13,736 bases of DNA. It comes from Flavobacterium psychrophilum (GTDB taxonomy: Bacteria > Bacteroidota > Bacteroidia > Flavobacteriales > Flavobacteriaceae). Below are positions 5,393-13,736 of the stretch, piece by piece (position 1 is the first letter of the stretch; each line of letters opens with the position of its first letter). The stretch is from assembly GCA_945866505.1 (NCBI GenBank), contig CAMBHH010000087.1:1-13736 (forward strand), written 5' to 3'. The notes beneath the pieces were generated by a model. That model was not told where the DNA came from, did not search any database, and saw nothing but the letters and a program-made list of their open reading frames with translations. The translations under genes were made by a program, and so were the position numbers.

Positions 5393-7297
5393 CTATTTCT
5401 TAGCTTTTTTCGCTTTTTCAGCTTCGGCTTGTTCCATAACTTGTTGCAGTTTTTGTTGGAACTTTCCTTGTTTTTTAGGCTCTTTCAATTTGTTTTCTTG
5501 TATTTGCGCGTGAATCTTATCGCTATCGATGAAATATCTTTTGATGACAATCATAATCCCAATAGTAATCAAATTCGAAATAAAGTTATACAAACTCAAT
5601 CCAGCACCATAACTATTGAAGAAAAACAACATCATTATTGGTGAAACATAAATCATAATTTTCATCATCTTGGCCATATCGGGCATTCCTTCTTGTTGAG
5701 GAGCGGCCATTTGCTGATCGCCCGAAGTCATTTTCATATAGAAGAAAATTGCAATCGAAGCAAGAATTGGAAACAAACTAATGTGATTTCCATATAGCGG
5801 AATATGGAAAGGCAATCGTATAATTTCATCAAAAGATGATAAATCGTCTGCCCAAAGAAATCCTTTTTGTCTCAACTCAAAAGCGGATGGAAAAAACTGG
5901 AACGAGGCATACATAAACGGAATTTGAATCAATGCTGGAATACAACCTGCCATAGGATTTACTCCTGCTTTGTTGTACAGCTTCATCGTTTCCTGTTGCT
6001 TCTTCATTGGGTCTTTTTTGAATTTCTCACCCAATTCAGTAATTTCAGGACGCAAAACTTTCATCTTCGCTTGTGACAAGAATGATTTAAATGTAATAGG
6101 TGACATTGCAATTTTAATCAAAATCGTAAAAATAATGATGGCTATTCCCAATGATAGACCTAAAGTGGTGCTCAAAAATCCAAATAATGGAATGAAGATA
6201 AACATATTAATCCAACCAAAAATCCCCCAACCTAAAGGAATGATTTTTTGCAGATTTTTATCATATTTCTTTAATGTTTTATAATCTGATGGTCCAAAAT
6301 ACCAACTCATTTTATAATCAATTTCACCGTTGCTAAAAGCCAAAGGGAGATTAGCTTTTAACTGTTTAGTATAAACTGTATCAATTGTTTCATCGTTTAC
6401 AAGGTTATTCGAATGCAATTTGGCTGTTTCAAAAGGCTTGTTTGTCAATAAAATAGTGGAGAAAAAGTGCTGTTTGAAAGCTACGAAAGAAGCTTTAGTT
6501 GAGATTTCTTCCTTGTCCTCACCCTGAGCTACATAGTCAATTTTATCGTCTTCATATTGAAAATAAATTTCGGTGTAGCGGTTTTCATAAGAAACACTTT
6601 TTTCATTTCTGTAGGTTTTTAAACTCCATTCTAAATCCAATGGTTTGGCAGTATTCAAAACTTTATTTAAGCCTTGAGAACGTAAATCAAAACCAATCAT
6701 ATAATCGTTTGGTTTTAAAATGTATTTGTATTCTAGGAATTCATTGGCACCAGCCTTCAATTTCATCGAAAGAATTTGGTCTGCTCCCACTTTTGTTAAA
6801 GTAGGTTCAAAATAAAGGTCTTTAGTGTTTAAAGTACGATTATCGCTAGTTTGCAATTGAATATTTAAATTGGCATTATTGTCGTTGATCAATTTTACCA
6901 ATTGGCCAGAGCCTTTTTTGAATTTCTCCAGATTTTTTAATGTCGCTTCAACAATATAACCACCTTTATTGGCAATTTTTAGAATTACTTTTTCATTTTC
7001 GATAATGGTAAAACCTTCTTTTGCTGATGGAAGTGTTGCAGAATAAGCAAAACCCCCTAATATTTTTTGTAATTGAACCAATTGAGTTGAATCACCTTGA
7101 ACTGCTTTGGTTGGAGTTGTCACAGGTTTTACCGCTACTGCCTTTGCTTGAGCTTCTTTGGCAACTAATTCTTTCTTAGCTTTTTCGGCTGCAATTGTAG
7201 CTTCTGAAGGCTTGTTTTGATACATTATCCAAATCAAGATTCCAAAAATCAATACGAAACCAATAATCGAATTGAGGTCTAATTTTTTTTCTTCCAT
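5393..7297 (-). CDS. yidC: Membrane protein insertase YidC
   Basis: 634 residues. YidC inserts and folds inner-membrane proteins, alone or with SecYEG. An N-terminal anchor (about residues 8-26, IIGFVLIFGILIWIMY) is followed by a large periplasmic beta-sandwich domain (about 75-350). The conserved insertase core follows, with five hydrophobic segments in total. Core motifs include FKSFLSQAKMKVLRPEI, the cytoplasmic hairpin KQQETMKLYNKAGVNPMAGC leading into IPALIQIPFMYASF, and a final segment FISNLITIGIMIVIKRYF. The tail from about 590 is strongly basic and coiled-coil-like (KKQGKFQQKLQQVMEQAEAEKAKKAKK region), suited to ribosome contact. K395 takes the place of the groove arginine (R366 in E. 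coli). It lies 110 bases downstream of pyrG on the same strand, without a good promoter of its own, so cotranscription is likely. Confidence 0.97.
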   Translation of the reverse strand: MEEKKLDLNSIIGFVLIFGILIWIMYQNKPSEATIAAEKAKKELVAKEAQAKAVAVKPVTTPTKAVQGDSTQLVQLQKILGGFAYSATLPSAKEGFTIIENEKVILKIANKGGYIVEATLKNLEKFKKGSGQLVKLINDNNANLNIQLQTSDNRTLNTKDLYFEPTLTKVGADQILSMKLKAGANEFLEYKYILKPNDYMIGFDLRSQGLNKVLNTAKPLDLEWSLKTYRNEKSVSYENRYTEIYFQYEDDKIDYVAQGEDKEEISTKASFVAFKQHFFSTILLTNKPFETAKLHSNNLVNDETIDTVYTKQLKANLPLAFSNGEIDYKMSWYFGPSDYKTLKKYDKNLQKIIPLGWGIFGWINMFIFIPLFGFLSTTLGLSLGIAIIIFTILIKIAMSPITFKSFLSQAKMKVLRPEITELGEKFKKDPMKKQQETMKLYNKAGVNPMAGCIPALIQIPFMYASFQFFPSAFELRQKGFLWADDLSSFDEIIRLPFHIPLYGNHISLFPILASIAIFFYMKMTSGDQQMAAPQQEGMPDMAKMMKIMIYVSPIMMLFFFNSYGAGLSLYNFISNLITIGIMIVIKRYFIDSDKIHAQIQENKLKEPKKQGKFQQKLQQVMEQAEAEKAKKAKK

Positions 7298-7314
7298 TTT
7301 TAATTTTTACCCTC

Positions 7315-7330
7315 CCCCACAATGATGGGG
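7315..7330 (-). other. GC-rich hairpin in the yidC leader
   Basis: On the yidC strand, CCCCA-TCATTG-TGGGG is followed by a GAGGG run and then an A/T-rich stretch before the ATG at 7297. It resembles the GC-rich hairpins of the 4091-4199 element and sits about 18 bases before the start codon, where it could affect initiation. Confidence 0.4.
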
Positions 7331-7400
7331 TTTGAATGTGTTAATTTATTATTTAACTTAAAATATAGTAGTGTTAGTCCAATTTTACTAAAAATTGTTA

Positions 7401-7407
7401 CTGAACA

Positions 7408-7409
<2 letters not shown>
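7401..7409 (+). repeat. CTGAACACT repeat overlapping the pyrG stop
   Basis: An exact CTGAACACT. Its last bases belong to the pyrG stop codon (TAG on the minus strand, 7410-7408). Confidence 0.6.
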
Positions 7410-9368
<1,959 letters not shown>

Positions 9369-9407
9369 AAAAGCAATTAAGAAAAAATTGCTTTTAACTT
9401 AATTGCT
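9369..9407 (-). terminator. Overlapping alternative hairpins, likely terminator of the oxoamine synthase gene
   Basis: AAAAGCAATT (9369-9378) pairs with AATTGCTTTT (9386-9395). On the minus strand this hairpin is followed by a T-rich run (TTTGTTTC), as in a rho-independent terminator about 120 bases past the gene end. A second perfect pairing, AGCAATTAAG (9372-9381) with CTTAATTGCT (9398-9407), uses the same left arm and excludes the first. Confidence 0.5.
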
Positions 9408-9479
9408 CTGTAAAAAAACTTTCTAATAATAGGTGCTCCTTTGAAAATCTATAATTTTGGAGGCATATTATAATCTTAC

Positions 9480-9510
9480 CTGAACACTAAAAAACTGAAC
9501 ACCGAACACT
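9480..9510 (+). repeat. CTGAACACT-family repeats, three copies
   Basis: CTGAACACT (9480-9488), CTGAACAC (9495-9502) and CGAACACT (9503-9510) lie in tandem within 5 bases of the oxoamine synthase stop codon (TAA on the minus strand, 9517-9515). The arrangement mirrors that at 5264-5293. Confidence 0.65.
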
Positions 9511-9514
9511 GCAT

Positions 9515-10777
9515 TTAAGCATCCAAATCAACCTTAGTTCTGCTCGCAATTTCTTTATAGGTTCCGTTTACTAATTTCTCACGAATGGCTTCAAAAGCTG
9601 TTAGTGTTTGGTCAATATCATCTAATGTATGAGGAGCAGTTGGAATCACTCGTAATAAAATCATTCCTTTTGGAATCACAGGATAAATTACAATCGACAA
9701 GAAAATACCGTAGTTTTCTCTTAGGTCATTTACCATTACCATAGCTTCTGGCACACTTCCTTCTAAATAAACTGGAGTTACACAAGTATTAGTATCTCCA
9801 ATATTAAATCCTTTGCTTCTCAAACCATTTTGCAAAGCATTTACATTTTCCCATAATTTGTCTTTCAATCCTGGGTTGTCACGCAGCAATTGCAAACGTT
9901 TCAAAGAACCAATAGTTTGAATCATTGGCAATGCTTTGGCAAACATTTGCGAACGCAAGTTATACTTTAAATAATCGATAATTTCCTTGTCCGCAGCAAT
10001 GAAAGCACCGATATTCGCCATTGATTTGGCAAAAGTCGAAAAGTAAACATCAATATCATCTTGAACACCTTGCTCCTCGCCTGCTCCAGCACCAGTTTTT
10101 CCAAGTGTTCCAAAACCGTGAGCATCATCAACCAAAAGACGGAAATTATATTTCTTTTTCATTTCCACAATTTCTTTCAACTTTCCTTGTTGACCACGCA
10201 TTCCGAAAACACCTTCAGTAATAAAAAGAATTCCTCCGCCTTGTTCAGTAGCTAATTTTGTAGCACGTTGCAAGTTTTTCTCCATACTTTCGATGTCGTT
10301 GTGTTTGTATGTAAAACGTTTTCCGCTATGCAAACGAACGCCGTCAATAATACAAGCGTGAGCATCAACATCATAAACTATCACATCATTTCTAGTCACC
10401 AAAGCATCAATAGTTGACATAATTCCTTGATATCCAAAATTCAATAAATAAGCCGATTCTTTCATTACAAAAGCAGCTAATTCTTGTTCTAATTGTTCGT
10501 GATATTTTGTGTGACCAGACATCATTCTGGCACCCATTGGATAAGCAGCACCAAATTCAACAGCAGCATCTGCATCGGCTTTACGTACTTCTGGATGATT
10601 TGCTAAGCCCAAATAATCGTTCAAACTCCAGTTCAAAATATCTTTTCCTTGAAATTTCATTCTTGGTCCTAAATCTCCTTCTAATTTTGGAAACACAAAA
10701 TAACCTTCAGCTTGTGAAGCCCATTTCCCTAATGGTCCTTTATTGTTTTGAATTCTTTCGAATAAATCTTTTACCAT
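9515..10777 (-). CDS. PLP-dependent alpha-oxoamine synthase (serine palmitoyltransferase / cysteate acyltransferase type)
   Basis: 420 residues, cytosolic fold-type I PLP enzyme. The family condenses an amino acid with an acyl-CoA or acyl-ACP and releases CO2. Visible markers are SLNDYLGLANHPEV (about 51-64), H140 in DVDAHACIIDG (ring-stacking His), VDDAHGFG with D217 and H220, and the PLP lysine K251 in STFAKSMANIGAF. The end ILLRVIPTAPHTLDDID is also typical. Members include AONS (bioF), KBL, ALA synthase, serine palmitoyltransferase and cysteate fatty acyltransferase. The glycine-rich GSGGSR stretch of AONS/SPT is replaced by YPMGAR (79-84), so it is not a standard bioF or kbl. There are no biotin or threonine-degradation neighbours. 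In flavobacteria, sphingolipid or sulfonolipid (capnine) synthesis is the likeliest role, but the substrate (serine or cysteate) cannot be read from the sequence. Confidence 0.85.
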   Translation of the reverse strand: MVKDLFERIQNNKGPLGKWASQAEGYFVFPKLEGDLGPRMKFQGKDILNWSLNDYLGLANHPEVRKADADAAVEFGAAYPMGARMMSGHTKYHEQLEQELAAFVMKESAYLLNFGYQGIMSTIDALVTRNDVIVYDVDAHACIIDGVRLHSGKRFTYKHNDIESMEKNLQRATKLATEQGGGILFITEGVFGMRGQQGKLKEIVEMKKKYNFRLLVDDAHGFGTLGKTGAGAGEEQGVQDDIDVYFSTFAKSMANIGAFIAADKEIIDYLKYNLRSQMFAKALPMIQTIGSLKRLQLLRDNPGLKDKLWENVNALQNGLRSKGFNIGDTNTCVTPVYLEGSVPEAMVMVNDLRENYGIFLSIVIYPVIPKGMILLRVIPTAPHTLDDIDQTLTAFEAIREKLVNGTYKEIASRTKVDLDA

Positions 10778-10811
10778 AATATCGTGAAGTATTATATTTT
10801 TTTTGAAGCTG

Positions 10812-10819
10812 CAAAATTA
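10812..10819 (-). promoter_or_regulatory. -7 promoter element of the oxoamine synthase gene (TAATTTTG)
   Basis: A perfect TAnnTTTG on the minus strand, 34 bases upstream of the ATG at 10777. No good -33 TTG is present. Confidence 0.4.
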
Positions 10820-10941
10820 ATTATTTAATCTTTCTTATCATAATATATACATATTAAAAAATATCCTAGTTAACATTGCTAGGAACGCGGCAAACAAAGT
10901 TCACTGAACACAGATGAAAATATAAAATAAGTGAAGTAATT

Positions 10942-11103
10942 AGGAGCTATTTCCTGCTGTACAATTCAATCTTTTTTCATAAAATCTTTTTTTCCAAGAC
11001 CTTGCAGTCCCGATAGCTATCGGGATCCTCTGGTCGTTCTGCAAAGTCAGGAAAAAATAGCTTTTCTCAAAAAAAGGATTTCCATTTCCATCAGGGCTAG
11101 GCA
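10942..11103 (+). ncRNA. Structured intergenic element, candidate ncRNA (Flavo-1-like?)
   Basis: A gene-free, foldable block. The outer stem pairs AGCTA-TTTCCTG (10945-10956) with CAGGAAA-(AAA bulge)-TAGCT (11048-11062). A middle stem pairs TTGCAG (11002-11007) with CTGCAA (11039-11044). At the apex is the perfect 18-base palindrome TCCCGATAGCTATCGGGA (11008-11025). CTTTTTT (10971-10977) could also pair with AAAAAAG (11071-11077 region), giving a possible pseudoknot. The block ends with CATCAGGGCTAGG (11089-11101). From memory, very similar intergenic blocks (GAGCTATTTCC...GGGCTAGG) recur in flavobacterial genomes, and the Rfam family Flavo-1 is a candidate match; I could not check this. The strand is assumed from the orientation of the motif. 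It could instead be a non-autonomous mobile repeat. Confidence 0.5.
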
Positions 11104-11125
11104 GTCGATTTCACAATAAACTTTG

Positions 11126-11133
11126 TATATTTG
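11126..11133 (+). promoter_or_regulatory. -7 promoter element of the NYN gene (TATATTTG)
   Basis: A perfect TAnnTTTG 41 bases before the ATG at 11175. The leader contains a small hairpin, TACTC-(6 bases)-GAGTA (11144-11159), directly before a CTGAACACT repeat. Confidence 0.5.
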
Positions 11134-11159
11134 ATGAACTGAATACTCGCTGCTGAGTA

Positions 11160-11168
11160 CTGAACACT
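11160..11168 (+). repeat. CTGAACACT repeat before the NYN gene
   Basis: An exact copy 6 bases before the ATG at 11175. A related CTGAACAC lies at 10904-10911 in the same gap. Confidence 0.55.
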
Positions 11169-11174
11169 ATATTT

Positions 11175-12017
11175 ATGTCACAAGATACCAAAGAATTAAA
11201 ACTCGCCGTCCTTATCGATGCCGACAATGTTCCGTATAGCAATGTAAAAGGAATGATGGAAGAAATTGCTAAATACGGAACGCCAACCACCAAACGCATT
11301 TATGCCGATTGGACAAAACCCAATGCTAACGGCTGGAAAACCGTTTTATTGGAACACGCCATCACGCCGATTCAACAATACAGTTACACCGTTGGTAAAA
11401 ATTCTTCGGATTCCGCAATGATTATAGATGCGATGGATTTATTGTATTCCGATAAAGTCGATGGTTTTTGTATCGTTTCGAGCGACAGCGATTTCACACG
11501 ATTGGCCATTCGATTGCGAGAATCTGGAATGAAAGTCATTGGAATTGGCGAAAAGAAAACCCCTAATTCGTTTATTGTGGCTTGCGATCGTTTTATTTAT
11601 ATAGAAGTCTTGGACGGAGCCATCAAAAAGACCCGAGTAATCGCAAACAGCCGAAGCAAATCTCCTAAACCAACTGTTGCTCCTCTTGCGGAGTCTAAAA
11701 AAACTGTAGACGCAAGCCCTGATAATTCGCGGGGCGAACAGGCACAGCAAAAGGAAACGCCAAACAAAATCGACACTCAAACCATAGAACTCATAGAAGA
11801 TACACTTGATGCCATTGGCGATGAAGATGGCTGGGCTTTTCTTGGAGATGTTGGCAATCTCATCGTGAAGAAAAAACCAGAATTCGACCCGAGAAATTAC
11901 GGATTTTCAAAACTCACCCCAATGCTAAAATCCCTAACTGATATTCTAGAAATTGACGAAAGAGAATCCGATAAAAAGGGAATCAAACACGTTTTCGTGC
12001 GGTTACGTTATAGTTAA
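11175..12017 (+). CDS. NYN-domain nuclease with C-terminal OST-HTH/LOTUS-like domain
   Basis: 280 residues, cytosolic. Residues 8-150 form a NYN (PIN-like, LabA/DUF88) domain. The acidic cluster expected to hold the metal is present: D15 and D17 in LIDADNV, D79 in KNSSDSAM, D85, and D104/D106 in the signature VSSDSDFTRLA. The block GMKVIGIGEKKTPNSFIVACDRFIYI closes the domain. A basic, Ser/Pro-rich linker (about 155-198, SRSKSPKPTVAP) follows. Residues 200-280 resemble an OST-HTH/LOTUS winged helix (DEDGWAFLGDVGNLIVKK..., FDPRNYGFSKLTPMLKSL), which in other proteins binds RNA. Together these suggest an RNA-targeting endoribonuclease. Known relatives with this domain pairing include MARF1-type proteins in eukaryotes and many uncharacterised bacterial proteins. 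The start ATG gives a sensible N-terminus. The gene is divergent from the oxoamine synthase. Confidence 0.88.
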   Translation: MSQDTKELKLAVLIDADNVPYSNVKGMMEEIAKYGTPTTKRIYADWTKPNANGWKTVLLEHAITPIQQYSYTVGKNSSDSAMIIDAMDLLYSDKVDGFCIVSSDSDFTRLAIRLRESGMKVIGIGEKKTPNSFIVACDRFIYIEVLDGAIKKTRVIANSRSKSPKPTVAPLAESKKTVDASPDNSRGEQAQQKETPNKIDTQTIELIEDTLDAIGDEDGWAFLGDVGNLIVKKKPEFDPRNYGFSKLTPMLKSLTDILEIDERESDKKGIKHVFVRLRYS

Positions 12018-12029
12018 AGTTTTAAACAA

Positions 12030-12064
12030 AAAGAAGCCGTCTCACAACTAGAAATGGCTTCTTT
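12030..12064. terminator. Terminator-like hairpin after the NYN gene
   Basis: AAAGAAGCC (12030-12038) pairs perfectly with GGCTTCTTT (12056-12064) across a 17-base loop, 13 bases after the stop codon. The A-run on the left and T-run on the right could end transcription in either direction. The loop is larger than usual. The remaining gap to 12267 is AT-rich with no further structure seen. Confidence 0.6.
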
Positions 12065-12267
12065 AGTAGGTTCTGATGTATCATTACCTAACTTGTGCAG
12101 TATTCAATATAGCTGACTATTGAGACACTTTTTCTACTTTTAAAATAGTGATAATTTTATGTGTTTAAATAATTAATCAAGGCAACACTCAAAAATACGA
12201 TTAAATATAATTCAAAATACTGACTTTCATTTATTTAACAATATAATAAGAAGCAAATTCTAAACTA

Positions 12268-12711
12268 TTACTTCGTAAAATACAAGTTTAATGTACCTGA
12301 CTTTCCTTCGTAGTTTCCTTCAACTTTCAAAATTAACTGATTTGCAGAAAGACTTGCAATAGCAAAAGTGCCATCAATACCTGAGCCAGCAACCGACATA
12401 ATTAAATTAGTTCCGCTTATAGACCAAGTTCCTGTTTTTTCCGCAAAGGCACAGCCTGATGTGTAATCACCGCTTTTAGCAACACCTCCAGCAAGAAGCT
12501 CGATATAATCTTTAGCACAGCCATCTTCATTTTTTAAATAATCGGTTGTGTATGGAAGTGTAAAAATACCAGATGATACTGTTGACTTGTCGAAATTCCA
12601 TTTCCCTTCGCTAAAATTTAGATCGACAGAACCACTTATATCTTTAGTGCACGAAGCTAAAACCGTTACTAGAATAACTATCAGAACAAATAAATTACTA
12701 AATTTTTTCAT
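12268..12711 (-). CDS. Lipocalin-like lipoprotein
   Basis: 147 residues. The signal peptide (MKKFSNLFVLIVILVTVLA) ends in the lipobox LASC, with the acylated cysteine at C21. The residues after it (C-T-K-D) include a charged pair that loosely fits the Bacteroidota lipoprotein export signal, so the protein may face outward on the outer membrane. The mature part looks like a small beta-barrel of the lipocalin-like type: GKWNFDKSTV, a central GTWSISGTNLIMSVAG, then TFAIASLSANQLILKVEG and the ending GTLNLYF. Two cysteines in the mature chain (in DGCAKDY and SGCAFAE, residues 65 and 82) could form a disulfide. The ligand is unknown. The gene is divergent from rdgB. Confidence 0.82.
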   Translation of the reverse strand: MKKFSNLFVLIVILVTVLASCTKDISGSVDLNFSEGKWNFDKSTVSSGIFTLPYTTDYLKNEDGCAKDYIELLAGGVAKSGDYTSGCAFAEKTGTWSISGTNLIMSVAGSGIDGTFAIASLSANQLILKVEGNYEGKSGTLNLYFTK

Positions 12712-12736
12712 ATTTATTTTAATTTTAGTTGAAGTA

Positions 12737-12764
12737 CAATAATACGGAAAAAACAGCTAATCAA
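12737..12764 (-). promoter_or_regulatory. Probable promoter of the lipoprotein gene
   Basis: On the minus strand TTG (12764-12762), a 17-base spacer and TATTATTG (12744-12737) fit the Bacteroidota promoter with one mismatch in the -7 box. It ends 25 bases before the ATG at 12711. Confidence 0.4.
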
Positions 12765-12884
12765 AAAACAAGTCCGCTCATATAACCAAAATGCAAACAA
12801 TCTTTAAGTTTAAACTTGTTTGTAGTTACAGCATTAAAGCCAAGTCCATCTATTGAAAATAACTGTAATATTTTCAAAACGTAG

Positions 12885-12892
12885 TATCTTTG
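12885..12892 (+). promoter_or_regulatory. -7 promoter element of rdgB (TATCTTTG)
   Basis: A perfect TAnnTTTG ending 25 bases before the ATG at 12918. No clear -33 TTG at the usual spacing. Confidence 0.5.
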
Positions 12893-12917
12893 CTTTTTTC
12901 CAATTAATATTTAAAAA

Positions 12918-13490
12918 ATGAAACTCGTTTTTGCCACCAATAACAAAAATAAAATCATTGAAGTACAACAAATGCTTCCTAATACAATCGAAATTATAAG
13001 CCTCGAAAGTATTGGTTGCCTTGAAGACATTCCAGAAACGGCAGATACCATCGAAGAAAATGCTGTATTGAAAGCTAATTATGTAACTCAAAAATACGGC
13101 TACGATTGCTTTGCCGATGACACAGGGCTAGAAGTTGAAGCCTTAAATGGTGAACCAGGCGTTTTCTCCGCTCGTTATGCAGGAGAACAGCGAAATGCCG
13201 ATGATAATATGAATAAAGTTTTGGCAGCTTTGACTAACAAACCCAATAGAAATGCTCAATTTAAAACAGTAATTGCCTTAAATTTAAACGGAAAACAACA
13301 TCTTTTCACTGGAATTGCTAAAGGGGAAATCACATTAGAAAAAACAGGAAATCAAGGTTTTGGCTACGATCCCATCTTTAAACCTCAAGGATTTGAGGTC
13401 ACTTTTGCACAACTTTCTATCGAAGAAAAGGGCGCTATCAGCCATCGTGGCAAGGCTGCTGAGCAACTAATAGCCTTCCTGAAAAACTAA
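12918..13490 (+). CDS. rdgB: XTP/dITP pyrophosphatase (RdgB/HAM1)
   Basis: 190 residues, full length. It hydrolyses non-canonical purine triphosphates (dITP, XTP, ITP) to monophosphates plus pyrophosphate, keeping deaminated purines out of DNA and RNA. All family motifs are present: the phosphate-binding FATNNKNKIIE (residues 5-15), EEN at 46-48, FADDTGLEVEAL (65-76) with catalytic D68, PGVFSARYAGE (80-90), base-recognition GFGYDPIF (147-154) and SHRGKA (175-180). ATG at 12918 gives the standard MKLVFATNN start. The gene has its own -7 box, and a DEAD-box helicase gene with its own promoter follows 99 bases downstream, so a shared operon is not needed. Nothing is odd about it. Confidence 0.97.
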   Translation: MKLVFATNNKNKIIEVQQMLPNTIEIISLESIGCLEDIPETADTIEENAVLKANYVTQKYGYDCFADDTGLEVEALNGEPGVFSARYAGEQRNADDNMNKVLAALTNKPNRNAQFKTVIALNLNGKQHLFTGIAKGEITLEKTGNQGFGYDPIFKPQGFEVTFAQLSIEEKGAISHRGKAAEQLIAFLKN

Positions 13491-13561
13491 CTAATTGATT
13501 TTCAAATAACAATAAAATACTAAATCTCGTTTTTCCATTAGATTATCTCGTTTTTTAGCAG

Positions 13562-13569
13562 TACTTTTG
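13562..13569 (+). promoter_or_regulatory. -7 promoter element of the helicase gene (TACTTTTG)
   Basis: A perfect TAnnTTTG ending 20 bases before the ATG at 13590, the same spacing as at 3527 and 12885. Confidence 0.5.
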
Positions 13570-13589
13570 CACAAATTTTAAAAATACAT

Positions 13590-13736
13590 ATGAACAAATT
13601 TGAACAATTAGGATTGAGTGAATCGCTACAACGTGCGATTATCGATCTAGGATTTGAGAATCCGACCGAAGTACAGGAGAAAGCGATTCCCCTATTATTG
13701 GAACAAGACACAGATTTAGTTGCGTTGGCTCAGACA
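13590..13736 (+). CDS. DEAD-box RNA helicase (5' partial)
   Basis: The first 49 codons; the gene runs off the window. The N-terminus MNKFEQLGLSESLQRAI leads into a classical Q motif (LGFENPTEVQEKAIP, residues 20-34, with F22 and the adenine-reading Q29). The last residues, LVALAQT, are the start of motif I (usually AQTGTGKT). This identifies a DEAD-box ATP-dependent RNA helicase of the DeaD/CsdA/RhlE kind, involved in ribosome assembly or RNA turnover. The subfamily cannot be decided without the C-terminal part. Confidence 0.9.
   Translation, partial: MNKFEQLGLSESLQRAIIDLGFENPTEVQEKAIPLLLEQDTDLVALAQT

Noticed and set aside
9515..10777. bioF (8-amino-7-oxononanoate synthase) or kbl
   Set aside because: The substrate loop differs (YPMGAR instead of GSGGSR or the KBL form) and no biotin or threonine-catabolism genes are adjacent.

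Overview
The window looks like a chromosomal segment from a flavobacterium (Bacteroidota; Flavobacterium or a close relative). This rests on several things seen in the sequence: low GC, no Shine-Dalgarno sequences, several copies of the Bacteroidota -7 promoter element TAnnTTTG placed about 20-40 bases before start codons, signal peptides cleaved before Gln ("AQ", "GQ"), and protein variants typical of the group (a YidC with a long periplasmic domain, an NA37-type nucleoid protein, a 537-residue CTP synthase). The genus is inferred; no rRNA or marker gene settles it.

Layout. 1-681: the possible tail of an upstream gene, then a maltose/galactoside-type O-acetyltransferase. 757-2037: two exported proteins of unknown function, one small and helical with spaced His/Cys residues. 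2038-2431: a gene-free stretch with a REP-like pair of inverted hairpins, ending in the best promoter of the window, which drives a class II Fic (AMP-transferase) gene. 3557-5263: a pRiA4b ORF-3-like protein and an NA37/YejK-family nucleoid-associated protein, separated by a 109-bp inverted-repeat element. 5358-5388: a strong bidirectional terminator where convergent transcription meets. 5393-9021 (minus): yidC and pyrG, pyrG upstream. 9515-10777 (minus): a PLP-dependent alpha-oxoamine synthase, probably the first step of sphingolipid or sulfonolipid synthesis. 10942-11103: a structured, repeat-like element, a candidate ncRNA. 11175-12017: a NYN nuclease fused to an OST-HTH/LOTUS-like RNA-binding domain. 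12268-12711 (minus): a lipocalin-like lipoprotein. 12918-13490: rdgB/HAM1. From 13590 to the edge: the first 49 codons of a DEAD-box RNA helicase.

How the genes fit together. Most are housekeeping genes: nucleotide supply and pool cleaning (pyrG, rdgB), membrane biogenesis (yidC, the oxoamine synthase, the lipoprotein), RNA metabolism (NYN/LOTUS protein, helicase) and nucleoid organisation. Only 1294-3385 (unknown exported protein, REP-like repeat, Fic) looks accessory. I see no phage, transposase, CRISPR array or recognisable defence operon. The most unusual content is non-coding: a folded element at 10942-11103, a 9-mer CTGAACACT recurring at gene ends, GC-rich inverted repeats in an AT-rich background, and the REP-like pair before fic.
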